The notes beneath the pieces were generated by a model. The model was given only the letters and a program-made list of their open reading frames with translations, was not told the DNA's origin and did no database searches. 64,000 nucleotides of DNA from Aporrectodea caliginosa (Eukaryota; Annelida; Clitellata; Crassiclitellata; Lumbricidae): NCBI GenBank assembly GCA_020284085.1, contig JACEVL010000099.1:2268229-2332228 (forward strand). The letters are read 5' to 3'. The translations under genes were made by a program, and so were the position numbers. This document shows, in pieces, positions 1 through 12,600 of the stretch; position 1 is the first letter of the stretch; every line of letters begins with the position of its first letter.

Positions 1-1598
1 TGAACCAGGTGTTGATCAAAATTCTGACTATACACAAGAATATCATCCAGATAACACAAGACAGACTTAAAATGTAAGTTCTGAAAAACTCTGGACATGA
101 GTAACTGAAAAAATGATGGCAAATTTCTTAAACCGAACGGTGCAGCTCGAAATTGAAACTGACCCTGATGTGTTATAAAACTCGATTTTTCCCTCGAGTC
201 AGGGTGTAACGATATTTGGTGATAACCACTCCGTAAATCCAACAAACTGAAATACTTAGGCTTTGCCTCTGTCACAGCATCAAAAATATCCGTTAATTGA
301 GGTAATGGAAAACTTATCGGTGTGGTGACAGCATTGAGCTTTCTATAATCAACACAAAAACGAATCTCTCCGTTTTTCTTTTTCACCAACACAACAGGCG
401 AACTCCACATACTATCACTCGGTTCAATCAACCCTGCTGATAACATTTTTTCTGTCTGTGATGCTATTTCGGCCTTGGCAGCAATAGAATGTCGATAAGC
501 CTTTTGGTGGATGGGTACGGCGGAACCAGTATGAATCGAATGTTGAGTAAAGCTAGTTCTGCCAAGATCGGTCAATGATGCCGAAAATGTACCTAAATTG
601 GCTTTCAGAAAATCCTTCAATCTAACATTCTCATCCGCAGACAAGTTATCAGAATGATAATTAATTTTAAGGTCGTCCAAAGATCTTGATTGTTCAGTGC
701 CAGTCAGATTATTCGCATTATCATGATCATTAGAGGATGCGTTATCATGTTTTTTTATTGGCACCCTCAGATCGTCCAAGGGCATTGCATGATTGAAATG
801 TGTAGCGTTGGTGCGTGTGGTTGGTGGTTGTTCCTGATTATCACCAGAAAACGATGCCAACACATCTGAAAGAATAGGTTCCACGCACGCTAACGACTTA
901 TGCCGCGGCAGCCAAAGTACTTGATTTGTTGGGTTCAAAACCTTGCAAACAGCCGTTCTTTTAGAAGAATCGATGGCGCTCCTTGCACAAATGAATTTAC
1001 GTTTTGCCTCAATTGGGAATGGTTCAATTATCGATGTGTCAGACGAATACTTAGCCGGTAGTAAAACTGGCACCAAAGTTTCAGACAAAGGTGGTAAAAC
1101 AGTTGCATGCAGAGTACAGACAGTGTTAGAACGAACATTAGAAGTTGACAAACGAGTGGCAGTCAAATTATCATAAAAGGTGACAACCTTTTCATCAAAA
1201 TCGATCCGTGCCCCACTCGCCTCCAAAAAATCTAATCCCAAGATCAAACTGTACCCCACCTGTGGCAGAATCAATACCTCACAAGGAATGCTCAACCCCG
1301 TAATCGTTACAGTAATTTCCGCTCTACCTTGTACCTGCACAGGATGACCGTCAGCCAAAAACACATCTCTATTGTCTTCCTCCCTCAATGGTTTTAAAGG
1401 AATTTTTAGTTTTTGCAGAAATGCGGCACTCATGCAAGACACACTCGCCCCAGAATCAAGCAAAGATTGTACAGTATGATTCCTAATCGTGACAAAAATT
1501 GTGTTTCTATGCATTGCAACTTTATCAGTCTGCGCATAAATTCTGTCCGTGTTAACGTTTATCCCGCCCGCCGACTGTGGACGACGGGAAGCGAATTC
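1..1598 (-). CDS. Retrotransposon Pol: aspartic protease and reverse transcriptase (partial)
   Basis: The frame continues directly from gag after one TAG codon and stays open to the window edge. An aspartic protease is seen near 1450-1460 (active-site LLDSGAS), with the flap and the later ILGLDFL motif near 1235. The RT begins around 430, with the VLVKKK...RFCVDYRKLN block, the SLLDLRSGYHQI block and the FGLRNLPS block, and reaches the catalytic YLDD at about 45-56. The thumb, RNase H and integrase are beyond the edge. Translation probably needs stop-codon read-through, or the TAG is a mutation. Confidence 0.8.
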
Positions 1599-2933
1599 CT
1601 ATGTTTGACTATAGCGCCCCTTTGTTGACCTGCAAACAGACTGTAAATGACCTCGCTTAGAACACCTAAAACAAGTAACCCCCCGGGCGCGACAGAAGTT
1701 ATTTGAAGTATGAATACCTCCACAATTTCCACATGTTGGCTTTGAAGTTGTGCGCCAGGCGTTCAGTGGCTGCGAACGGTAAGGCGGTCGTGGTCGCCAC
1801 GACGGTGAATCATGTGGTCGATTATTCTCCGAGTGTCCTGGATAAGACTGCGCCGATGGTGGATAGCCTCGTGAAGTCGATGTCGCGTAGGGCTCGAGAC
1901 GTGGCTCCAACACTGGCTTAGGTGACTGATCCACGAACGTGACATGATGGGGTGAAGGCGTCCTGCGTCTCGTAGAATTAATCGCTGCGACACTCGTAAT
2001 CTGTAGTTGCTTTAGCTCCTCGCGGATAGCGGCGAGCTCGGACACAGTGTGACGGATATGGTGATCAGTGTCTGATTGGTCTTCCTGCGACAATTCCGTC
2101 AATCGTCCCCATTTCCGTAGCCCCTCTATTGTAGTTAAATCATGCTGCAGAACATGCTGTCTAATGTTCGAACGTAGACCGTTCAATGCCACGAGGAACG
2201 TCTGGCCAGCGTCGACATCAAGTTTTTGAGCCGCTTGCTGGACACTTGTTAAGAAATCATCAACAGACTGGTGCGGTAATTGTTTGAGACTCCACAAGTC
2301 AGCAGCGCGTTTCCAGGCATCCGTCGCTTTAGGTCCGTAACGCAGGGTCAGAGCGTCCCGCAAGGCAATAAAACTCTCACGTGTTGCCTGCGACTGCGTG
2401 TTAAACCACACAGCTGCTCCATTCTTAAGCAGAAGCGGTAATGCTGCTAATTTCTGCGCCCCCGACATGCGTCGAAACGTTGACCATAGTTCGAAATTCT
2501 TCAAAAACTCAAGAATGTCTTCCTGCTGATTTCCCGTAAATGGTGAGGGAACCAATGTATTCCCAGCCATTTCAGAGTCAGATGATATTGAATCAGCGTC
2601 AGAACCGTCGTCAGAATCGATAACAGCGTTGCTTGATTGCGGCGACAAAACGAATGCCGGAGACGTAGATAGAAAAGCGTCTGCAGGCGGTGTGAGAACC
2701 TGTGGCGCAGACGTGGAGGGAAAAGCGTCAGCAAGCGGTGTGGGAACCGGTGGCGAAGACGTAGTGGTCAAAGCGTCTGCAGGCGGAGCGAGGACAGCAA
2801 ATGGAGAATCAGTGGGAAGATTCAAAGAAGATGGCAGCAACCCAGAGAAGCCGGATCCCGTTGGAGTAGAAATTAGTGTCTTACCGGAACGAAGTAAGTA
2901 ACGGCCTGTTGTTTGATTGTCCGGCCCACTCAT
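1599..2933 (-). CDS. Retrotransposon Gag protein with CCHC zinc knuckle
   Basis: A 444-residue ORF. Residues about 40-95 are a low-complexity Ser/Pro/Ala region with repeated ADAF/ADAL modules. The middle (about 125-270) is alpha-helix-rich and resembles the retrotransposon Gag capsid family, with the conserved pattern of Trp/Phe and a tail of short hydrophobic helices. Near the C terminus there is a CX2CX3HX5C motif followed by a classical CX2CX4HX4C knuckle, the nucleic-acid-binding part of nucleocapsid. An in-frame TAG lies just upstream of the ATG, so the start is well supported. It ends at a TAG that is in frame with pol. It would package element RNA in a virus-like particle. Confidence 0.85.
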   Translation of the reverse strand: MSGPDNQTTGRYLLRSGKTLISTPTGSGFSGLLPSSLNLPTDSPFAVLAPPADALTTTSSPPVPTPLADAFPSTSAPQVLTPPADAFLSTSPAFVLSPQSSNAVIDSDDGSDADSISSDSEMAGNTLVPSPFTGNQQEDILEFLKNFELWSTFRRMSGAQKLAALPLLLKNGAAVWFNTQSQATRESFIALRDALTLRYGPKATDAWKRAADLWSLKQLPHQSVDDFLTSVQQAAQKLDVDAGQTFLVALNGLRSNIRQHVLQHDLTTIEGLRKWGRLTELSQEDQSDTDHHIRHTVSELAAIREELKQLQITSVAAINSTRRRTPSPHHVTFVDQSPKPVLEPRLEPYATSTSRGYPPSAQSYPGHSENNRPHDSPSWRPRPPYRSQPLNAWRTTSKPTCGNCGGIHTSNNFCRARGVTCFRCSKRGHLQSVCRSTKGRYSQT

Positions 2934-3047
2934 CTATGTGATGTTCTAGGAGTACGGTGCGTGTGACGAGTGTCTGTAGTCAGATGATCCAGAAACGTTG
3001 TCTCGAGAGGTACGGAAGCGACCTTTTCTTTTGAGTTCTCCACCACT

Positions 3048-3291
3048 TGTAGTGTCGTTCTACTACTATCGTGTACTCTGTATATTCAGTAAGTAAGTCT
3101 ACTGTAACACTCTTTATTGTTTAACACCCATTATACACTATGTAAGCTGCACAGAGCTCGTGACTCCACCACACGCACCGACTGGTGATAATTGCCGGAA
3201 CTGTCCTTAAATACTCCCACGATGACGACGATGGCAGCCTAGCCGGCCAGCCGCACATGCATGCACCAGCTCCTCCCATGATGACACTACA
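3048..3291 (-). repeat. 5' LTR of the left retrotransposon
   Basis: The ends are inverted: TGTAGTGTC at 3048 and GACACTACA ending at 3291, the TG...CA form expected of an LTR. Read on the minus strand it holds a TATA-like TATTTAAG near 3207-3214 and an AATAAAGAG poly(A) signal near 3110-3118. Just inside, two bases from the LTR, the minus strand reads TGGTGGAG, a possible tRNA primer-binding site. I have not matched it to a specific tRNA. Confidence 0.65.
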
Positions 3292-3419
3292 GTAGCTTAA
3301 GAACTCTAAACTGCAGGCGAGCGAGTTGTCGAGTTTGGTAATTCACAATTAATTGTAGGCCCTACTACAGACAAACGACCTCAGATGTTTGCTGGTTGAT
3401 AAGGCTTGGTTTTCTGTCT

Positions 3420-3482
3420 AGGCTTGAATCATGTAGTGATGAAGATAGTAATATTATCTTCAACACTACGTGATTCAAGCCT
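3420..3482. repeat. Hairpin-forming inverted repeat, 28-nt arms
   Basis: Arms at 3420-3447 and 3455-3482 are complementary with two mismatches around a 7-nt loop. It lies between the retrotransposon LTR and the hAT-like coding remnant, and overlaps the start of the latter. It could be a foldback end or a hairpin left by rearrangement. Confidence 0.75.
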
Positions 3483-3957
3483 TGATACACAACTCAGCCA
3501 AAAACCTTGTATCAGTATATGGTGACGACCTCGATGAAAACCTTGTTAATGACCTCATGCAGTTTCCTTATTTAGTCCACATGTTTAAAGACGAGACACG
3601 AAACGCAGGCCTCAACATAAGTCAGGTGCAGTTCATGTACCAATTGGCCTAATACTTGATTAATGTGTTCAAAGTTCATTTCCAAATGTGGAAATTTGTT
3701 AATACTTTATGTACTTGGTGCTCTTGGTTTGTAGTGCTGAACGCTCAGTTTCTATCATGAAGCTAATTAAGAACAGGACACGCACACGTATGACATATGA
3801 GCGACTCGTTCATCTTGAAGTGCTGAGCATGCTGAATGATATTCTACGCCAATTGGATTTTAATCAGTCTATAGTTGACTTTGCCAATAGAAAAGTGCGC
3901 AAAATCTCTATTGAGCTTAGCCTACACAAATTTAGACCCAACTATAGGCCTAACTGA
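3470..3957 (+). pseudogene. hAT-family transposase C-terminal remnant
   Basis: Two adjacent plus-strand frames (3470-3652 and 3709-3957) are separated by a stop and a frame change. The second contains CSAERSVSIMKLIKNRTRTR and later SIVDFANRKVRK, which match the well-known hAT C-terminal dimerisation region (CSAERSFS...LK...MSQERL...). No upstream catalytic core is seen. It is a broken fragment of a DNA transposon, inactive as it stands. Confidence 0.7.
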
Positions 3958-4856
3958 GCTAATTAACTGACTCAAGCTGTCTGTTTTTAGTTTGGCGATC
4001 CTGCTTATAGATAGTTTTACTTTCTTTTTCTGTGTGTATCAGTGACTTCTATTGAAAACTGGATAAGAAGCTTTAGACTTATATATTTGTTTTGTATTTG
4101 AGAAATTATTTAATAACTATTAATATTACAGAAGACACTGTTATAAGCAAAATGATCCTCTCAGTTTATTTTAATTTGTATGGATTTAAACAAATTGGTC
4201 AATTATTAAACATAGCCTTTATCACCTTCACCCGTATGAGTACGTATACTGTGTTATAACTGCAGGTATAGAGGTTATCCCTGTTGAAGACAGCGCATCA
4301 ACAAAGAAAAAATCCGCTGCACATAAGGGCCCACTATATTTGGCGCCCATGGGCCCACACCCTAAATCCGGTCCTGTTTTGAAGCGTCATAGATCGATGC
4401 CTGAAGCATTGTTATAATGACGTTATAGAAATTCCAAGATAAGATTTCATTAGATAGGTAGACTACATGTTTAATGTTCAGAGCTGAAGAATTCAACTGA
4501 TTCGAAGAAATCCCTCCCGCCAACACTTTTCATCAGTTCAAATCTTACAGCACTGCTTCACTAATTATTATTATTTTAAAACAATGGACACGGTTCAGCA
4601 TTAAATATCGTGATAATCCTTTTTATCTATCCATCCTTGCCTTAGACCACCAGCGTTTGACACCGATTCTGTTCCAAGGCAATTTTGCATTGCCAGGTCT
4701 GAAGAACTCCTCCCCAGAATTTCACTATGAAAAGGCCAACTAATATATTTTTTGGTTAAATGGTGAACGCTCTGACGAGTAGTTTAACTTCGACATGTCA
4801 TTAGAATTTAAAACAAATATACATGATCAAAACATTCAAGGTACTTTAGAACTTAC
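3958..4856. other. No gene seen; intron or flank of the leftmost receptor gene
   Basis: No coding exon or tRNA-like element is visible. From about 4370 rightward the sequence is clearly similar to 28.08 kb onward, marking the left end of a segmental duplication. If the signal-peptide exon at 4857-4920 is used, this is its first intron. Confidence 0.5.
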
Positions 4857-4920
4857 CCCAAAAGACAAATATTAACAGCCAGGTGGAAAAAAGATTTCTG
4901 TACGATACTTTCTTGAACAT
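4857..4920 (-). CDS. Signal-peptide exon of a further two-CTLD receptor (gene 0, rest not in view)
   Basis: ATG at 4920 opens a 21-codon hydrophobic leader (starts MFKKVSYRNLF) ending in phase 1 at a GTAAGT donor. It is the direct paralogue of the first exon of gene 2 at 28598-28661, with the same 64-nt length, phase and surroundings. The lectin exons would lie to the left, beyond the retrotransposon and hAT remnant, so the gene may be disrupted or have a very long first intron. It starts about 1.7 kb downstream of the stop of gene 1. Confidence 0.6.
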
Positions 4921-6653
4921 TTTCTCCTTCATTTACCAATGATTTTCGACGCTGTGTGTGTAGGCAGCTACGTCTATGCACAGTTAACCTAATTGTACGA
5001 TCACATGCAGCGCTGTTGCAATAACTAAACCACGAAACTGTTAGATCCGTGACAGCATGCAGGGCACCCAGCAATGTTACCTGACTCTTATCCATTCAGT
5101 TATTATAAATATTATGATTCATGTCGTATGGTTCGCGACCAGCCTCTTTGCATGAAACCCCGCTACACGACACAGAAACAGGAAGTTGCTATCGTTTGTT
5201 TGTGTATACGGCCTGTTTGATCTCGAGTATTATGCCGATCTTTGTATTGAAACAGACGGAACAAGCCGCTCTTTGAACAATCTATGCTACATGCAGGAAA
5301 ACGTCGAATGAAGCCGACTCTAATTACCTTCCTAGGCTTGTCATGCTGACGCGTCAACAAGTGCATAGTTTCAATTGCAAGTAAAAGGGGTATATGATTT
5401 GCTGTTGTTGATGTTTTAATAAATATTTCAACCAGTCAATCATTCAGTCTATATGTCAATCGGTCAGTCAGTCAAACAGTCAGCCATCTATCTAACCCAG
5501 CCGATCAGTCAATCATTCATTCTTTCTGCGTCGAACACTCTTTACAATTTATTATACTTATCCATTATTAGATACACTTCACTTCAAATCATTTATTGTG
5601 GAGCAACAATGTAGATTGCTCTGCAGAAGTTGCGAGATCATATTTTTTAACCAATCGTTTCAGCTGAAAATTGTAATTAACCTAAAATCGAAAGCTATCA
5701 AAAAATTGTTGTGATGCACCCGATATGAACGGTGCATCAAGAATGTTTTTAAAGAAACTTTTCGATGCATGTTATAATTGCTTGGCATTAAATTATTTAC
5801 TGATGTTTACATGATTATTACGAATGGAAGACACGATGAGTTCATCTGAGTTTTTTACCCTTCCATAATAATTATATCATGTGATTATATCATGTGATAG
5901 TCTATCTAAAATTCTGTAGGCCTACTACTGACATATAAATTACTATGTATCATTGTGAATAAATGAACTTGTATTGGATTGACCTAATGGCTATGAAAAA
6001 TGAAAACACCCAGGTATTCACTGGACTCATTCCCACGATGTTAGGATTCGTCCAATGCGGCTCAAATGAAAAAGAGCAGAAACTGAGACTACATTATGGA
6101 ATATGGATACATTAATTTATTTAACTGAATAATGAAAGATATTATACAATTAAACATGAAAAAATTTTTATAATGATTGTCTGTACGGCTTTGAGAAATG
6201 AATCACAGGCCTACGCAGTAAACAGAGGAAACTCGGAATATATATCACGGGATTCACGGCACATAATATAAGAACTTAGAAGTTATTCAATCGTATTCAA
6301 ACGGTCACAGTTTACATCTCTAAAGAAATGCTTACAATCAATTTTGCGCTTGGATTACAGCATTCTCAATCGATCATCTGCTGGTATCTTAAATAATTAG
6401 TCTTTAATATTCGAGAACTGCACGTTCAGTATAATAATTGACACATTTTATGGCATTAAAATATCAGTCATAATGTTCTGTTTATAACACATTTTCTTCT
6501 TTTATTATTGTTCTATGTAAAATTCGGAGTAATTGGACTAAAACTTTGATGCAGGAGATGCGGTCAAATCATCTTAATACTAAAGTTCTTATATAATTTC
6601 AGAGTAATATCTCCATCGTACTCATAGACTTGTGACATCCCAATGTTTCCAGT
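4921..6653. other. Intergenic region between gene 1 and gene 0, part of a segmental duplication
   Basis: No exon is seen. Blocks at 4921-5560 and 5950-6120 match 28.66-29.35 kb and 29.58-29.72 kb. Both carry runs of CAGT/CAAT-type simple repeat (near 5450-5510 and 29215-29290). It should contain the promoter of gene 0 and the 3' UTR of gene 1. Confidence 0.6.
6501..6506 (-). terminator. Possible poly(A) signal of gene 1
   Basis: AATAAA on the minus strand about 150 nt past the gene 1 stop codon. The position is plausible for 3' end formation, but the region is AT-rich and chance matches are likely. Confidence 0.35.
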
Positions 6654-9600
6654 TTAACCAATAGCATCCGGAGGAACGGCCTCTGCTGGATCACTTACTA
6701 CATCAAGCTCATGAGGATTACTTGTAATAGGCTCTTCCTTGACAACCTTGCTCTTTTCAAATTCCAACGTGGCGTACACAATGGTCGTTTGAGGTTCGTT
6801 TGCAGTGTCTCCAATCTCCTCGTCGTGTACTTTTCGGGTAACTTCTGCATAAAAACCACAGATCTCGTCGGTGTCTTTGCACTCTGCCGCCTGAGTTTGG
6901 TTTCCATCTGACTGTTGATCCTTTTCATCAGTAGCTTTTCTAAAAAATGTTTTTCATCTTTGACTTTAAATGCAAGAATCAGGCCTATATATTCATAATT
7001 ATAGGACATTTGTATAATGTCCCTAAAAGTAAGAGCCACGCCTCGAGTATGGAAGGGCAATGTTATATAAGCATAAAACCTATAGATTTCATATCCACAA
7101 TGCTGTAATTAAACCAGGAAAGATCACCTGCATGCATAGTTTGATCATAGGCAATGGTGATTATCGAATAAAATTTAAGTTAGTTATAAAGATAAACCAA
7201 ACGTAACTATTAACATTTATCGTTGGAGTCGATTTACTCTATCAAATAATTGTCGTCACAAAATCTGCGTTTTTAGATAAAAGTCACAGAACTTACTTTT
7301 TGCATAATTTTCTGCAGCTGAAGATCAAAACGACAATGAAAATGATAAGGCCAACAGTTACTCCTAGAATGATTGCTACCAGACGTTCCGTGGAAAAGCC
7401 TGCATAGAAAACATCAATTCATAGCATACAGTGAACAATAAGCTTACTGAAAGGAATCAAGAACGACACAAACATCAGTCAAATAACATAAAGCTGTAAT
7501 GATATTCTTAGGGCAACTTTAAGTTGAAAAGAACATTGTGTGAATGGGAGAACAGCATCAAATAAGCTTAGCATAAGCATTATTGGATTCATAAATGATA
7601 GTCCAGCTGTAATTTATTGAGATATGGTTCATAGCGTTTTAGTGTGCAAGTTATGTATAAATACAAGTAGTAGGCCTATTACCATGCAAAATTACAGATT
7701 TACTTGTTGAGATGCTCTGATTTTCTCTCTGCGACCAAGTCGATGTGACTGCAATGAAAATCAAGAATTTACTCAGGGATAAAACTACAGACATCAATCA
7801 AATCACATAAAGCAAATACGAATCAGTATCTCACATGGTTTGTTTAAGAGATTAACAATGATTGCTGTAATGATACTAAATAATATAATATCTTTTTTCT
7901 TTAATCAAGCGCCTGACAAACGCATTGCGCTGTACATTTACATGCTATGAAATTGAAACAATCTTAACTACTAACAGAACAGACAGCCTGCAATACACGG
8001 CGCTAATAGCAGCCTACAAAGCATGTCCGCCCAACGGGGGCTCGAACTCGGTACCTCTCGCTCTCAACGCCAGATGTTATCCAATGCGCCATCGCCCCTC
8101 CCCCCCCCCGGGGGAAATTGTAAGTTGAACAGAACATTGTTTATATGGGAGCACAGCACCAAATAGCCTAAGCATGATAGGCTTGATAAATGATAGACCA
8201 GCTGTAGGCCTAATTTATAGAGATACAGTTCATATCGTTTTGGTGTGCAAGTTATTTATAAATACAAGTAGTATTACCATGCAAAATTACAGATTCACTT
8301 GTTGAGGTGCTCTGATTTTCTCTCTTTGACCAAGTCGATGTGGCTGCAATAAAAATCCAGAATTTATACAGGGATAAAACTACAGACATCAATCAAATGA
8401 CGCAAACCAATTACTAATCAGCATCTCATATGGGTCACGATGGATTTTTATATAGAAACAAAATTGACAGTGATAACTGTAGTGATATTCTTACGCAATG
8501 TGTAAGTTGAACATACAGTAGGCCTAACATTGTGCTATTCACTAGTGGGACCATAACATCAAAATAAGAGCTTAAGCATTATAGAGGTGACAACTAACAG
8601 AAAAGTTGTAACTTATAGAGAACATAGTCGTAGCATTTTAGTGTGCAGGTCATGTATAAATACAAGTAGTGTTACCGTGCAAAATTACAGAAGCACTTGT
8701 TGAATTGTCCTGATTTCGTCTCTTGGACAAAGTTGACGTGACTGCAATAAAATTCAGAGTTTAATTGACTTTAACTACGAAAATAATTATAGTTTACTGT
8801 GCATTTCTTTCCTAACTGATGCAATAGTCTCATTCTTAATCACATTTAACATCATATAGGTAAGTGCAGAGAGCGCTTTTGATTTCTGACTTGTACTGTT
8901 TCAAGAACGGTGCTATAGAAATTTTCAATTATCAAATCAAATCAAATCAAATCTCTTTTATTGAAGCCAAATGAAAACACATAACATTTCAACATAAAGT
9001 ATTAGGATTGGCCGCAATTTACAATTGCTTCTACAGTGTACAGGTTGCATTATTCAATAAACAATGTCGATGTCAGCACAATCGAAATGAATAGCTTAGG
9101 TGGGAAATGAATAGCTCAGTGGGACCATAACATCAAAATAATAGCTTAAGCGTTACAGAAGTGACAACTGACAGAAAAAGAAAACTTAGTTCGACAGATG
9201 CACCTTTCACAGGTACGCAGGACATAGGCTAACTGTCATTTATTTCTGAAATCTCGAGATCTATTAGGATATCACTTGAAGAGTCCTTTGATTGCTTATG
9301 ATTCGATGTGACATTAGAAACATTCCAGTTATAGATGTAGCTACAACGATAATAAAGTTAACTTACAAATTCCTGAGTTGTCAGTAGATGTGCTTGATGC
9401 TGTGGACGTTTTCATGGGACTCGCTGTAAGGACAGTCGCAGTTCCTGTGTAAATACGAATGTTTATCTTATTATATAGCTTTATGAACATTCCAGTTATA
9501 GATGTAGCAAAGTGTACAGCAAAATAAATCTAACTTACGAATATTTGATTCCTCAGTTGATTTGCCTGATGTAATGGGCGTTTCCACGGAACTCGCTGTA

Positions 9601-12600
9601 TGGACAGGCACTGTTTCTGTGCAAACATAAAGAAATTCGCATATTTCGTGTTATATTTGTCGGTGGATCTACGGTCGGTTTTGTAGACGGTTCATTTTTG
9701 ATGAAGGGATGTATGCATGCATGTATGTATGTATATATGTATGTAACTATGTATACAAAATGTATTCGGCTATTTAAGCAGCGCCTTTCATCACCTCAGA
9801 TTTGCAGATGGCTCAATCTACTTGACTTAATTCTATAACGCCGAGTCATAATGTCCAACACAGCAGTCGATGGCCGCATCAAACGAAATCCTAATAGTAT
9901 AGCCCCAAGTCGCCGCCATAGCCGCCGAGCCGCCGAATTTTTGTCCAAGCCGCTTAGCCGCCGGAAATTTTACGGCTTAGCCGAAAAACCGCCGAGAATG
10001 TTTTTACGGCTAGCCGCCGGAAACATATTCAGCTAATTCAGCTAGAACACGCACAAAGTTGTGATTGTAAAGTTTTCCTGCTGGTTTCAAAGAGTTATGA
10101 TTTTGTAGATTACCGTACAAGTTCGGACTTATTGAAACTGTACTGTTTCGAATGACTTTTTGTGTGCCACAATTAATTGCTCATTTTTATGGTATTGTAT
10201 CAGATGTCCTAATGTCTAATTAATTGGCTTTTTGGAACTCTATAGTCAATACACGTTTTGAACGAACTATGTTTCAAGCCGTATTTTTTACGGCTAGCCG
10301 AAAAAGGTTTTTTACGTCATTTTACGGCTAGCCGAAAAGCCGCCGTAAATTTTTTCAAGCCATCCGTTAGCCCAAAAAATTGCGGCTTGGCGGTATGCCT
10401 AATAGTCAATGGAGTTCTCGAGAGTAATGAATAAATTACAGTCATGGCCTATAATACGTACCTGTGAATGGTGCATCTGTCGAACTACGATTTCTTTTTT
10501 CTGAAAAGCACAATAATTCAAGAGATGCTTTTATAAGTGTCAGCCATAATACAAACCTGAGCTTTCTGCCTCTTGTTTGATCAAATAAACGAATATACAT
10601 ACATACTAAAATGGTTTAAAAGTATTCGCCATAGTTGCTACAAAATTTCACCAAGGAAAGATTTCTTTATATCGTCTGGGGCAACATAACCGTCCACTTG
10701 TTTTTGTACAAAAATGACCTACCTATCTGACAGATAACGTTTTTCTTCACAGAACATTTATCCCGATTCCACTTTGAACTTTCGTTAATGAACAAACAGT
10801 CATCTCCTGTGTTTCCGTAATCGTTCAGCAAATTGTATTTGATATCGTGCACGTCTAAAACAAGTATCGGAAATGAGATAATGATTAAAGACGCTTAGAA
10901 CTACTTAAAAACTGCGATTCTAATAAAATTTCCAAGAAATTTCCCATTTTATTGGTGCCTTTATAACTGTTTTTTTCGCGTAAACGGTTTTAGTTTGCAC
11001 TGAAATTCGAGCGATCAGAAGACAACTGACAAACCTTGAAGACGTGTGGCAGTATTTATATGTATTGTGTAATATATAATTTAATCTTCAAGAGGTGCGT
11101 TGAAATTCTATGAGTTAAGTTTTAACCCACCTGTTATATTCCAAATCCACCATATTCGATGTAATCCAATCCAGTATTCGTTCTCAGCATCTGCCTGCAA
11201 AGTAGAAACGTCCCGTTTTAGGCGATCGAGATCTCCGTCTTCGCTGAATGTCGCTAGGTCACCTCCACCTTTCAGACATTCGTTTCTCGCCTTGTTCAGA
11301 CTTAGCCTAAAGTTGGTTGTCCAGTTAAGACATCCATCTTTCCACAAAATAGACTTTGGTGACTTAGTTGTGCATCTGACACCTGCAAGTGATTTTGACA
11401 TCATTCAATAAAAACATTTTTTATCTCAGATTTCTGGTAATCCATAATATTCAAAACACTGATTTAAATTAACTGACGCAAAGATCTCGTGACTAATATT
11501 CCAGACTACGCATTATCATATCGGTGGTTATGACCAGATAAAAACTTAACTCATGTTCTTAGCAATGCCATGAATCATAGACCCACCATTAGCATTACAT
11601 TGGAATTAAATTATAATCATGACTGATTCACTCTAATTCTAATAGTAAAATAAGTAGTTCACAAAATCAAGTTTTAAGTTACAAGTGAACCGAACGATGC
11701 AGCTGTATAGCTTACCGGGTAAGATGCAGATATAGTTATATTCATATTTTGGATAACGTGCTTCATATTCCAGTTGTTTGGTTAGAACTGCTTGAGTTTC
11801 ATGAATGCAATTATTACTGTTGCCCGTTTGCTGATGACACTTCGGCTCCTCTACGATAAACGGTACTCAATGAACAAATACAAAGACCTAAATGTATCCT
11901 CTTAGGCCGCAATTAATCATAATCTGAAGATGAGGCAGATTGAGAGGCAATTAGCAAAGATGGTTGTGTGTAAACAACATAATTCTCAAATAGGATTTTA
12001 AGTCACGAGCAGAGTGTAAATCTGTGTAAAATATTAACTGTACGACCTTTTCTTATGATTACCAGTATTTCTTCGCTCTATCGAAACCTGTCTCAGCTAA
12101 TTAAGAACCACTGTTATAAGCTGATGATTTAGGTTTTATTGTGGCTGTCTGAAGGATGTTTTAAACTACGCCACAGGCTATGGCCCAGCTGATGAGTCTG
12201 CTCACAAGACGGATAGCAGCATGGAGGTACGTAAGAAAGTGCTACACTAAAACAACACTGTTGCTCAAATCCCTTTTCCAACAAAACTAGATGGAGTCGA
12301 ATTCAACGTTGGATGGAAGTAGGGTAAATATTGAATAAAAAGTTGAGCCAAGCAAGAGAATGACTGATTTTAACTTTTACACGAAAGAGCGATAAGCAAC
12401 AAATAATGTATGAATAGAGTTCCATAGATTCTAAACCCATACACGTGTAAATTACGTAAAATTATGTAATTACCCGCTTCCTTAACGGTTTGATTATTCA
12501 GCCATCTCCATTTGCGATTGCCAACGTATCGTCCAGCTGTCCACACTGCCTGGACTGAAACATTCTTCGTTAGATAATCTACTAACGCTCTTTGCTCTTT

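Larger units (their letters stand above)
1..3291 (-). mobile_element. Ty3/Gypsy-type LTR retrotransposon, 5' part, running off the left edge
   Basis: Reading leftward: a 244-bp LTR, a short leader, gag with zinc knuckles, an aspartic protease and a reverse transcriptase up to the catalytic YLDD. RNase H, integrase and the second LTR would lie left of the window. Gag and pol share one frame and are separated by a single TAG. No other stop is visible in the pol frame as far as the edge, so the copy looks fairly young. The domain order and RT motifs fit Ty3/Gypsy; I cannot name the clade. The target duplication cannot be checked because the other LTR is not in view. Confidence 0.85.
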
